NCBI GenBank assembly: GCA_028290765.1
Contig: JAQGJF010001061.1
Coordinates: forward strand, 1 to 23,750
Length of the DNA: 23,750 nt
Direction of reading: 5' to 3'
DNA from: Tardiphaga sp.
GTDB taxonomy: Bacteria; Pseudomonadota; Alphaproteobacteria; Rhizobiales; Xanthobacteraceae
Of the stretch, positions 8,459 through 14,814 are shown piece by piece (position 1 is the first letter of the stretch; the number at the start of each line of letters is the position of its first letter). A program made the translations under genes and the position numbers. The notes beneath the pieces were generated by a model that saw nothing but the letters and a program-made list of their open reading frames with translations, was not told the origin of the DNA and did not search any database.

Positions 8459-8577
8459 GTAGCCCGGATGAGCGGAGCGATATCCGGGGCAAGCCTATCG
8501 GTCTGTGGCACCCCGGATGTCGCGGAGTTTATCATCGGGCCGGCCAGAGGCCGGACCCGTTGGCTCATCCGGGCTAC
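8459..8577. repeat. REP-like palindromic intergenic repeat
   Basis: The outer arms GTAGCCCGGATGAGC (8459-8473) and GCTCATCCGGGCTAC (8563-8577) are perfect 15-bp inverted repeats. Inside are GCGATATCCGGGG (8477-8489) and CCCCGGATGTCGC (8511-8523), which pair at 12 of 13 positions, and a third hairpin CCGGCC-AGA-GGCCGG (8540-8554). The transcript could fold into one long stem with branches. The core 'TAGCCCGGATGAGC' is a type I recall as a dispersed intergenic repeat in Bradyrhizobiaceae. It lies between the convergent 3' ends of the amidase and XRE-cupin genes, so it may also act in termination. Confidence 0.75.
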
Positions 8578-8595
8578 GGGTCTGGACCCGCAGCC

Positions 8596-9243
8596 TCAAA
8601 ACGTCGGCGGCGTATTCACGATGATCATGCGCGCGGCTTTTTCGCCGCCATTGTTGTAGCCGTGCGGCTGTTCGGAGCGGTAGCAGATCGAATCGCCGGC
8701 ATTGAGGACATGCCTTGCATCGCCGATCATAAACTCGACCTTGCCCTCGAGCACATAGGCGACCTCCTCGCCTTCGTGGGAGATCAATCCATCGGTGCCG
8801 CCGCCCGGCGCGACGTTGTGAATGCTGCCCTGCAGCAGCCGCGACTTGTCGTACGGGATCAGCCGCTCCAGCGTCAGGCCCGGTCCGCTGCGCAAGGGAT
8901 CGATCTTGACGATCGGCCGTTCGCCCGCGCGTGACAGCAAGCCGCTTGGCTCGCTGGGCTTTTCGAACAGCTGCCCGACCGTGAGGTCGAGCGCCTCGGC
9001 GATGCGGTAGAGGATATTCAGCGAAGGCACCGCGCGGCCGTTCTCGATCTTGGAAATCATGCTCTCCGAGCATTCCGCCTTGTCGGCAAGGTCCCGCAAC
9101 CGCAGCCCCAGGGTCATCCTGCCATGGCGAAGCCGCACGCCGAGATATTCGTTCTTCTCCTCCAGCGTCACCTTGGCCAGTTTCGCCGTCTTGACCGGCT
9201 TGTTGGCGACAGGTTTGGCAGCAGCGCGCGTCTTTTTTCGCAT
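8596..9243 (-). CDS. XRE-family transcriptional regulator with C-terminal cupin domain
   Basis: This 215-residue protein has a basic Lys/Ala-rich N-terminal extension (residues 1-24) and an HTH_3 domain (about 34-92, with 'LRDLADKAECSESMISKIENGRAVPSLNILYRIAEAL'). A C-terminal cupin_2 barrel follows at about 140-211 ('HEGEEVAYVLEGKVEFMIGD', then 'GDSICYRSEQPHGYNN'). Cupin residues that could bind a metal or ligand are His156, Glu160 and His194. The architecture is that of PuuR/SutR-like regulators, which sense a small metabolite through the cupin and usually repress neighbouring catabolic genes. It diverges from the hydrolase/ABC operon starting at 9503, so that operon is the likely target. 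The 3' end converges on the amidase. Start ATG 9241-9243 is preceded by a weak GGA on the minus strand. Confidence 0.93.
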   Translation of the reverse strand: MRKKTRAAAKPVANKPVKTAKLAKVTLEEKNEYLGVRLRHGRMTLGLRLRDLADKAECSESMISKIENGRAVPSLNILYRIAEALDLTVGQLFEKPSEPSGLLSRAGERPIVKIDPLRSGPGLTLERLIPYDKSRLLQGSIHNVAPGGGTDGLISHEGEEVAYVLEGKVEFMIGDARHVLNAGDSICYRSEQPHGYNNGGEKAARMIIVNTPPTF

Positions 9244-9392
9244 CTCAATTCCAGATCTTGGCAGCCGGTGAAACGACCGGACTCATTCAGGGTAGTCACC
9301 ATCGAAGCTACAACTGCATGAGCTTCGTCAACCGTAATTTTCACGAATGGTCCGGCTGGCAAAATTTAGGGCAAGAAAGCCCAAGGGAGCAG

Positions 9393-9411
9393 CATTCAAG
9401 TCACTTGAATG
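9393..9411. promoter_or_regulatory. Perfect 19-bp palindrome, candidate operator for the XRE-cupin regulator
   Basis: CATTCAAG (9393-9400), spacer TCA, CTTGAATG (9404-9411): 8-bp arms with no mismatch, in the 259-bp region between the divergent regulator and the first alpha/beta-hydrolase. Odd-centred palindromes of this size are typical binding sites for dimeric HTH_3 repressors. The right arm overlaps a candidate -35 box (TTGAAT, 9405-9410). No second copy was found by eye elsewhere in the window. The rest of the gap (9244-9392 and 9434-9502) holds only a minor GGGC/GCCC hairpin near 9369-9382 and the ribosome binding site. Confidence 0.6.
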
Positions 9412-9433
9412 ACCGAAAAGCGAATGCTAGCCT
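9405..9433 (+). promoter_or_regulatory. Candidate sigma-70-type promoter of the hydrolase/ABC operon
   Basis: TTGAAT (9405-9410), a 17-base spacer, then TAGCCT (9428-9433) preceded by TG one base before it (extended -10 form TGC-TAGCCT). The -35 is good and the -10 is poor. Its overlap with the palindrome is what makes it credible, because a repressor bound there would block the polymerase. The first gene starts 70 bases downstream. Confidence 0.35.
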
Positions 9434-9502
9434 TTCTTCATCGGCCGCCTCGCGCGCCAGACGCGCCGGCTGATCACACGCAATTTTTCATCAGGAGTCC
9501 GC

Positions 9503-10729
9503 ATGTCGGAAGAGCTGCTCATCGATCAGGTAGGCGATGCGACCCACGGCGAATACAAACCTTATGGCTGGCACCATTGGCCGCAATTTCCCTGGATGAG
9601 TTATCAATTCCGCCGCGCGCTCGGCGAAACCCAGGAAGGCGGCGGCACGGTTTCGGAATGCTTCCTTGCCGCCAGCCGCATGATCCCGGGCGACCAGGAG
9701 AGCTGGCATGTCGAGTGGAAGCGCATCGCCGATTTCAACCAGGAGCGCGGCGACCAGGAGTTTTCCAAGGGCCATGTCCGCACCGCGATGAACTGCTGGC
9801 TGCGCGGCGCCAACTATTATCGCCACACCGAGTTCTGGCTGAACTACACCGACCCGCGCCGGCTCGAGGCCTTCACCGACATGGAGGAGTGTTCGCGCAA
9901 GTTCATTTCCAACCTTGCCCCGGCCGGCGAGGTGCTTCAGGTGCCTTACGAAAACGGCAAGACGCTGTTCGCCTATTTCGTCCGTGCGCCGTTCGACACC
10001 GGCAAGCAACCGGTGCTGATCTGCATGGGCGGGCTGGATTCCATCAAGGACGAGATGTGGTTCATGCAGGCGCACGGCGCGCTGCAGCGCGGCATCTCGG
10101 TGCTGATGATCGACGGCCCGGGCCAGGGCGGCACGCTGCGCCGGCACAAGATTCCGACGCGGCCGGATTATGAAGTGCCGATCGGCAAATGCATCGATTA
10201 TCTGCTGACCCGTGACGACATCGATCCGAAGCGGATCGGCGTCTGTGGATCGTCGCTCGGCGGCTTCTACGCCGCGCGCGCCGGCTGCTACGAGCACCGC
10301 CTCGCAGCGGCAATCTCCCATGGCGCGATCTGGTCGATCCCGGAACTGTGGTCGAACGCCTCGGAATCGCATGGTCTGGCCGACCACATCAAAACCGTGT
10401 TCGGCGCCTCCTCGATGAAGGAAGCGCTGGAGAAATCAAAACCGTTCACGCTCGACGGCCATCTCGAAAACATGAAGTGTCCCTATCTGATCGTGCATGG
10501 CGGACACGACGTGCTCGGCGTCGCGCAGGCGAGCAAGGTGCACGACTACGCCAAGTCGAAGGGTGTCGATGTCACGCTTCGCCTGGTCAGCGAGGAAGAG
10601 ACCGGCGCCGATCATTGCCAGCACGACAATCCGACCATCGGACAGGAACTGATGGCCGACTGGCTGGCCGACGTCTTCAAGATCGACGAGCGCGAGCTTC
10701 GTAAAAAAGCGCTCAACCCCTTGATCTGA
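9503..10729 (+). CDS. Alpha/beta-hydrolase, 2,6-dihydroxypseudooxynicotine-hydrolase-like family (paralogue 1)
   Basis: This 408-residue cytoplasmic hydrolase has a helical N-terminal part (about 1-140, with 'PYGWHHWPQFPW' and 'SYQFRRALGETQEGGG') and a C-terminal alpha/beta core (about 145-395). The core shows 'ICMGGLDSIKDE' (oxyanion region), 'MIDGPGQGG', the nucleophile elbow GSSLGG with Ser251, an acid Asp336 in 'VHGGHDVLG', and a His in 'ADHCQHDN' (His371 most likely). The long N-terminal helical region plus 'GGLDS.KDE' and 'DGPGQG' recall the FrsA/DUF1100-like group that includes 2,6-dihydroxypseudooxynicotine hydrolase, a C-C bond hydrolase. Reaction and substrate here are not known. 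The start is set by AGGAG at 9493-9497. It is the first gene of the operon and has a close paralogue at 14815. Confidence 0.88.
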   Translation: MSEELLIDQVGDATHGEYKPYGWHHWPQFPWMSYQFRRALGETQEGGGTVSECFLAASRMIPGDQESWHVEWKRIADFNQERGDQEFSKGHVRTAMNCWLRGANYYRHTEFWLNYTDPRRLEAFTDMEECSRKFISNLAPAGEVLQVPYENGKTLFAYFVRAPFDTGKQPVLICMGGLDSIKDEMWFMQAHGALQRGISVLMIDGPGQGGTLRRHKIPTRPDYEVPIGKCIDYLLTRDDIDPKRIGVCGSSLGGFYAARAGCYEHRLAAAISHGAIWSIPELWSNASESHGLADHIKTVFGASSMKEALEKSKPFTLDGHLENMKCPYLIVHGGHDVLGVAQASKVHDYAKSKGVDVTLRLVSEEETGADHCQHDNPTIGQELMADWLADVFKIDERELRKKALNPLI

Positions 10730-10802
10730 TCAGGCCATCGATCCGATCGAGCACGTTTCTTGCATCGTTTTAACCGCAGGTTTCTCGCAACAGGAGATCC
10801 GC

Positions 10803-12047
10803 ATGTCCGAAGTACAATCGTACGGCGACGCGTATTATTCCATGACCTGGATGGGCCCCAAGGGCTATCCGGAAAATGGCAATTCGGGCCGATGCTACTT
10901 TACCGGCCTGCTCGGCATGTTCCGTCTGCACGGCGAAAGCGACGCGCTGTTCGCCGACGGCACCTCGGGCGACGGTTTCTCGTTCCGTTGGAGTCCGGTC
11001 TGGGGCGCGCCGGCCTTCAATGGCGGCGCCGGCGCGTTTCACGAGATCTGGGAATACACCCCGCAGGCGCTGGGCTATCGCGGCCACTGGGAACAGGACC
11101 ACGAAGGCGGTTTTGACGAGGCCTTCGCCAAATTGCGCGCGCTGGTTGATCGCGGCGTGCCGGTCCAGGTCGGCCTGCATTATTCGCTGATGCTGCCCTA
11201 CGGCGCCAAGACCTCGCCGCGCCTCAAATTTCAGCATGAGACCATGGGCAAGACCGGCTTCGGCCATCACGTGGTGGTGGCCGGCTACGATCTCGACCGC
11301 GGCACCGTCACCATCTTCGAGCCCAACGATATCCTGCCGCATGCGCGCTACGAGGCGCCGATCGCGGTGTTCCGCGAGGCCTGGGAACAATCGAAGCAGC
11401 GCGGCCCGGAAGGCTACCAGGCGTGGGAACATCATCACCCGTTCGGCGGTGAATGGAGCCTGCACGACGGCTATGGCCCCTATCTGATGGTCTGGGTCGA
11501 ACCTGAGCGCGATCCGGAATGGGACATCGCCAAATCGATCCGCCATTCATTCCGTCGCAACCTGAAAATCCTGTCGGGCGAATATCCCAAACCCTACGCG
11601 CTGTTCGGCAATCAGTGGCAGATCCCGCATTTCGAAACCGGCGCGCCGGGCATGGCGAAGTTCGTCGCGAAAATTCGCAGCGGCGAAGTCAAGGACACCT
11701 TTGCGCCGAACGGCAACCCGATCCCCCTGTTCGTCCGTGGCAACATTCCGAACCACGGCGTGCTCGGCCGCGCCGGCGCCGCCGGTTATCTGCGCCGCGT
11801 TACCAGCGAGATGGGCGTGCGCGCCTTGCCGACCGCCGCGGTGGCTAGCGCCGCCGAACACATGCAAGTCTCATCGGATCTGTTCCGCGAGCTTCGCTAC
11901 GAGGCGGATCTCGCCAAGGCCGCCGACGTGCTGGCGCAGATCGCCGACCATGAACTCGCGGCACTCGATGCGATGACCAGGGCCTGGCCCGACGTCATGA
12001 CCATCACCGAACACGCCCCAAAACTGCAGGGAATGGCGGCGGAGTAA
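10803..12047 (+). CDS. Papain-fold (C39/BtrH_N-like) protein of unknown function
   Basis: This 414-residue protein has no signal peptide. The N-terminal half resembles the BtrH_N/C39-like papain fold: 'GNSGRCYFTGLLGMFRLHG' puts a Cys (Cys31) at the start of a helix, 'LVDRGVPVQVGLHYSLMLPY' follows, then 'FGHHVVVAGYDLDRGTVTIFEPND' supplies His156 and Asn175/Asp176. This order (Cys, then His in 'HxVVVxGYD', then an acidic or amide residue after a beta strand) matches the family triad. BtrH itself is an acyltransferase that moves an aminoacyl side chain from a carrier protein to an aminoglycoside. The C-terminal half (about 190-414) is mostly helical and I do not recognise it confidently. AGGAG at 10792-10796 fits the start. 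It lies 73 bases after hydrolase 1. Fold assignment is fair; function is open. Confidence 0.6.
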   Translation: MSEVQSYGDAYYSMTWMGPKGYPENGNSGRCYFTGLLGMFRLHGESDALFADGTSGDGFSFRWSPVWGAPAFNGGAGAFHEIWEYTPQALGYRGHWEQDHEGGFDEAFAKLRALVDRGVPVQVGLHYSLMLPYGAKTSPRLKFQHETMGKTGFGHHVVVAGYDLDRGTVTIFEPNDILPHARYEAPIAVFREAWEQSKQRGPEGYQAWEHHHPFGGEWSLHDGYGPYLMVWVEPERDPEWDIAKSIRHSFRRNLKILSGEYPKPYALFGNQWQIPHFETGAPGMAKFVAKIRSGEVKDTFAPNGNPIPLFVRGNIPNHGVLGRAGAAGYLRRVTSEMGVRALPTAAVASAAEHMQVSSDLFRELRYEADLAKAADVLAQIADHELAALDAMTRAWPDVMTITEHAPKLQGMAAE

Positions 12048-12123
12048 CGCAACTCCTCAGGCCCTTGAAGCTGAATACACCTTATCCACTCCGGGTTTTA
12101 CATCAGAAGGCAGGGACATTCGT

Positions 12124-13113
12124 ATGACGATCAAGGGATTGCTATTCGGCCTTTGCGCCAGCGTTGTCGTGAGCGGCAGCGCGCTGGCCCAGCAGGACAA
12201 TTACACGGTGCGCCTCGTCGCCGGCGCGCCGGGATACGACCATATTCAGCCGTTCATCGCCGAACATCTGAAGCTGTGGGACAAATACGGCGTCAAGGTC
12301 GAGTTCATGGGGGGAAACTATCAGCGCTCCAACCAGATGATGTCGATCGGCGATTTCGACGTCGGCTACAACCAGTACGCCTCTTCGATGCGTTATTTAT
12401 CCGCCGGCATCGACAGCGTCATCGTCGCTGCCTCGTCGGCCAACTGCGCAATGATGGTGGCGGCGCCCAATGTGAAATCGTGGGCCGACCTTAAGGGCAA
12501 GCGGATCGGGATCGTCACCAAATTCGACGTGCAGTATCTGACCCTGACCAAGGAAATCCTGCCGCGCTTCGGACTCAGCGAAAAGGACGTGCAGCTGGCA
12601 CAGGTGCCGGTGCCCGAAGTGGCATCGGCTCTGGTCACCGGCGAAATCGCCGCCGCTTTCCCGTTCGAGCCTTACGGCACCAACGCCATCGAAAAAGGCG
12701 CCAAGCTTTTGCTGGCCGCGGGCGATCTGGTCGACAAGACCAAACTCAAATCGGACATGCTGCGCAACGGCATGATCATGACCCGCAAATTCATCAAGGA
12801 ACATCCCGAACTGGCCAAGCGGCTGGTATGGGCGCATCTCGACGCCGTCCATATCATGAAGACCGACAAGAAGGCCGGCATGGAAGTGCTGCAGCACTAC
12901 ACGCCGAACATCGACATCGCCCTGCTCGACAAATCCTACGGCAATTGCGGTTGGGACTACGACAAGCCGCCGAAAGTCTGGATGGATGCGCTGCTCGGCT
13001 GGATGAAGGAAGACGGCCTGCTGCAGAAGCCGGTCAGCTACGACGAGGCCGTCGACATGAGCCTGGCCGACAGCTACCCGGGCTATCCGGGCTACGAAAA
13101 ACTCAAGAAGTGA
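12124..13113 (+). CDS. Periplasmic solute-binding protein, NMT1/SsuA-like (taurine/nitrate-type ABC importer)
   Basis: This 329-residue protein has a clear Sec signal peptide (core LLFGLCASVVVSGSALA, cleavage after about Ala22). The mature sequence follows the NMT1/THI5-like fold: 'RLVAGAPGYDHIQPFIAEHLKLWDKYGVKVEF', 'DFDVGYNQYASSMRYLSAGID', 'VKSWADLKGKRIGI', 'VPEVASALVTGEIAAAFPFEPYG' and 'FIKEHPELAKRLVWAHLDAV'. Relatives bind sulfonates, nitrate, pyrimidines or aromatic acids, so the ligand is undetermined. AGGGA at 12112-12116 supports the start. The ATPase and permease genes follow immediately, so it is the binding subunit of that importer, and the hydrolases on either side probably act on its cargo. 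Confidence 0.93.
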   Translation: MTIKGLLFGLCASVVVSGSALAQQDNYTVRLVAGAPGYDHIQPFIAEHLKLWDKYGVKVEFMGGNYQRSNQMMSIGDFDVGYNQYASSMRYLSAGIDSVIVAASSANCAMMVAAPNVKSWADLKGKRIGIVTKFDVQYLTLTKEILPRFGLSEKDVQLAQVPVPEVASALVTGEIAAAFPFEPYGTNAIEKGAKLLLAAGDLVDKTKLKSDMLRNGMIMTRKFIKEHPELAKRLVWAHLDAVHIMKTDKKAGMEVLQHYTPNIDIALLDKSYGNCGWDYDKPPKVWMDALLGWMKEDGLLQKPVSYDEAVDMSLADSYPGYPGYEKLKK

Positions 13114-13123
13114 GCTTCTTGCG

Positions 13124-13921
13124 ATGGTGATCATCGAAGGCTTGAGCAAGAAATACACCTCGCAAGGACCGTCGGTGCCGGCGCTGGTGGATATCAACCT
13201 GACGATCGAGGAAGGCGAGTTCATCTGCCTGCTCGGCCCGTCGGGCTGCGGCAAGTCCACGCTGCTCAAAATCGTCGCCGGGCTGATCCCGGCGACCTCC
13301 GGCAAGGTCACCATCGACGGCAAGCCGATCAACGGCCCCGGCCCCGAGCGGGCCGTGGTGTTCCAGGACTACGCGCTGTTTCCGTGGATGACGGTGCGCG
13401 ACAATGTCGAATTCGGCCTCGAAGCGCGGGGCATCCCCGCGGCCGAGCGCAGGGAGACATCCGCGAAGCTCCTCGGCGTGGTCGGGCTTTCCGATTTCGC
13501 CGACCGCTTCCCGCACCATCTCTCCGGCGGCATGAAGCAGCGCGTCTCGATCGCCCGTGCGCTCGCGGTCGATCCCTCCTTGCTGCTGATGGACGAACCG
13601 TTCGGCGCGCTCGACGCTCAGACCCGCCAGGGTCTGCAGGACGAATTGCTGCGGATCTGGCGCGACTACAAGAAGACCGTCATCTTCGTCACCCACTCGA
13701 TCGAAGAGGCGATCTATTTGTCGGACCGGATCGTGGTGATGACGGCGCGGCCGGGCCGGATCAAGGAGATCGTGAGCATCCCGGAGCCGCGCCCGCGTGA
13801 CATGACCGGCAACGACATGAACCAGCGGCAGCGCCAGGTGCGGGCCGTGCTGGGCGAGGAAATCGCCCGCGCCGCGGCGCTGGAACAGGCGGACATGATG
13901 GTGGGAGCTGCCAATGGCTGA
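13124..13921 (+). CDS. ABC transporter ATP-binding protein, SsuB/TauB type
   Basis: This 265-residue ATPase has Walker A GPSGCGKST (residues 38-46), a Q-loop in 'VVFQDYALFPWMTV', signature LSGGMKQR (133-140), Walker B LLLMDEPFGALD (153-164) and the H-loop His191 in 'VTHSIEEA'. 'YALFPWMTVRDNVEFGLE' and 'DEPFGALDAQTR' are typical of the nitrate/sulfonate/taurine family. It powers the permease encoded just downstream. Its stop lies inside the permease gene (8-base overlap), and its start is 10 bases after the solute-binding protein stop. The ribosome binding site is weak, which suggests coupling to upstream translation. Confidence 0.96.
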   Translation: MVIIEGLSKKYTSQGPSVPALVDINLTIEEGEFICLLGPSGCGKSTLLKIVAGLIPATSGKVTIDGKPINGPGPERAVVFQDYALFPWMTVRDNVEFGLEARGIPAAERRETSAKLLGVVGLSDFADRFPHHLSGGMKQRVSIARALAVDPSLLLMDEPFGALDAQTRQGLQDELLRIWRDYKKTVIFVTHSIEEAIYLSDRIVVMTARPGRIKEIVSIPEPRPRDMTGNDMNQRQRQVRAVLGEEIARAAALEQADMMVGAANG

Positions 13922-14756
13922 CCTTTCCTACACCAAGATCGGCGACGACACGCGGGCCGCGGCGGCATCGCGCTCCCTGGCCGGTTGGCTTCCCGGCCGC
14001 GACCGTCTGCTCGGCATTGGCACCATCGTCGCCTTCATCGCGGTCTGGGAGGTCGTCTATCGTCTTGGCCTGATGCCGGTCTGGGCGTTTCCCTCGCCGT
14101 GGAAAGTCACACTGGCTTTCCAGGAGTTGATCATGAACGGCAAGCTCCTGACCAACACCGCCGCCAGCGTCGGCCGCCAGATCACCGGCGTCTTGCTCGC
14201 CGCCATCGTCGGCATTCCCGCCGGGCTGGCGCTCGGCGCGTCGCCCACCGCGCGCGCGGCGTTTCTGCCGTTGTGCCGGCTCTTGTATCCGATCCCGGGC
14301 ATCGCCTGGATACCGCTCTCGATCCTGTGGTTCGGCGTCGGCTTCAAGTCGACCGTGTTCGTGATCTTCTTCTCCGGCGTCTGGTCGATCATGTTCAACA
14401 CCATGACCGGCGTGCAGACGCTGTCCGGCCAATACACCGACGTGGCACGGGTCTATCTCGCCCCGCGCAGCCTCTATACACGACGGATCCTGATCCCGGG
14501 CTCGCTGCCCTACATCATCACCGGCATGCGGCTGACCTATGGCGTCGGCTGGCGCGTGATCGTCGGCGCGGAGATGATCTCGTCGATCACCGGGCTCGGC
14601 TTTTTGATCGACGATGCGCGCTGGCAGCTGCGGCCCGACATCATGATCTGCGGCATGATCACCATCGCCATGATCGGCTGGGTCTCCGAGAACTGGTTTT
14701 TCGACTGGGTCGAGAGGCGCACCATCGTGCGATGGGGCATGACCACGACCACCTGA
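13914..14756 (+). CDS. ABC transporter permease, SsuC/TauC type
   Basis: This 280-residue inner-membrane permease has a first helix at about 33-53 ('LLGIGTIVAFIAVWEVVYRLGLMP'), then the family motif 'FPSPWKVTLAFQELIMNGKL' and about five further helices. The EAA loop is around 'VYLAPRSLYTRRILIPGSLPYIITGMRLTYGVGWRVIVGAEM', and that stretch is nearly diagnostic for the SsuC/TauC family. It would form a homodimer with two copies of the neighbouring ATPase. The start overlaps the ATPase stop and is preceded by GGTGGGAG. The gap to the second alpha/beta-hydrolase is 58 bases. Confidence 0.96.
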   Translation: MADLSYTKIGDDTRAAAASRSLAGWLPGRDRLLGIGTIVAFIAVWEVVYRLGLMPVWAFPSPWKVTLAFQELIMNGKLLTNTAASVGRQITGVLLAAIVGIPAGLALGASPTARAAFLPLCRLLYPIPGIAWIPLSILWFGVGFKSTVFVIFFSGVWSIMFNTMTGVQTLSGQYTDVARVYLAPRSLYTRRILIPGSLPYIITGMRLTYGVGWRVIVGAEMISSITGLGFLIDDARWQLRPDIMICGMITIAMIGWVSENWFFDWVERRTIVRWGMTTTT

Positions 14757-14814
14757 CTTTATCCTCGTTCCAAAGCCGCGATCGCCCGCGGGGCGGGCAG
14801 CAGCAGGAGTACGC

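Noticed and set aside
8495..9073. Minus-strand frame overlapping the XRE-cupin gene in another frame
   Set aside because: The overlapping frame 8596-9243 has clear HTH and cupin motifs; this one is Arg-rich noise that runs into the repeat.
9369..9382. GGGC-AAGAAA-GCCC hairpin in the divergent region
   Set aside because: The 4-bp stem is too short to support a function. The nearby 19-bp palindrome is the stronger signal.
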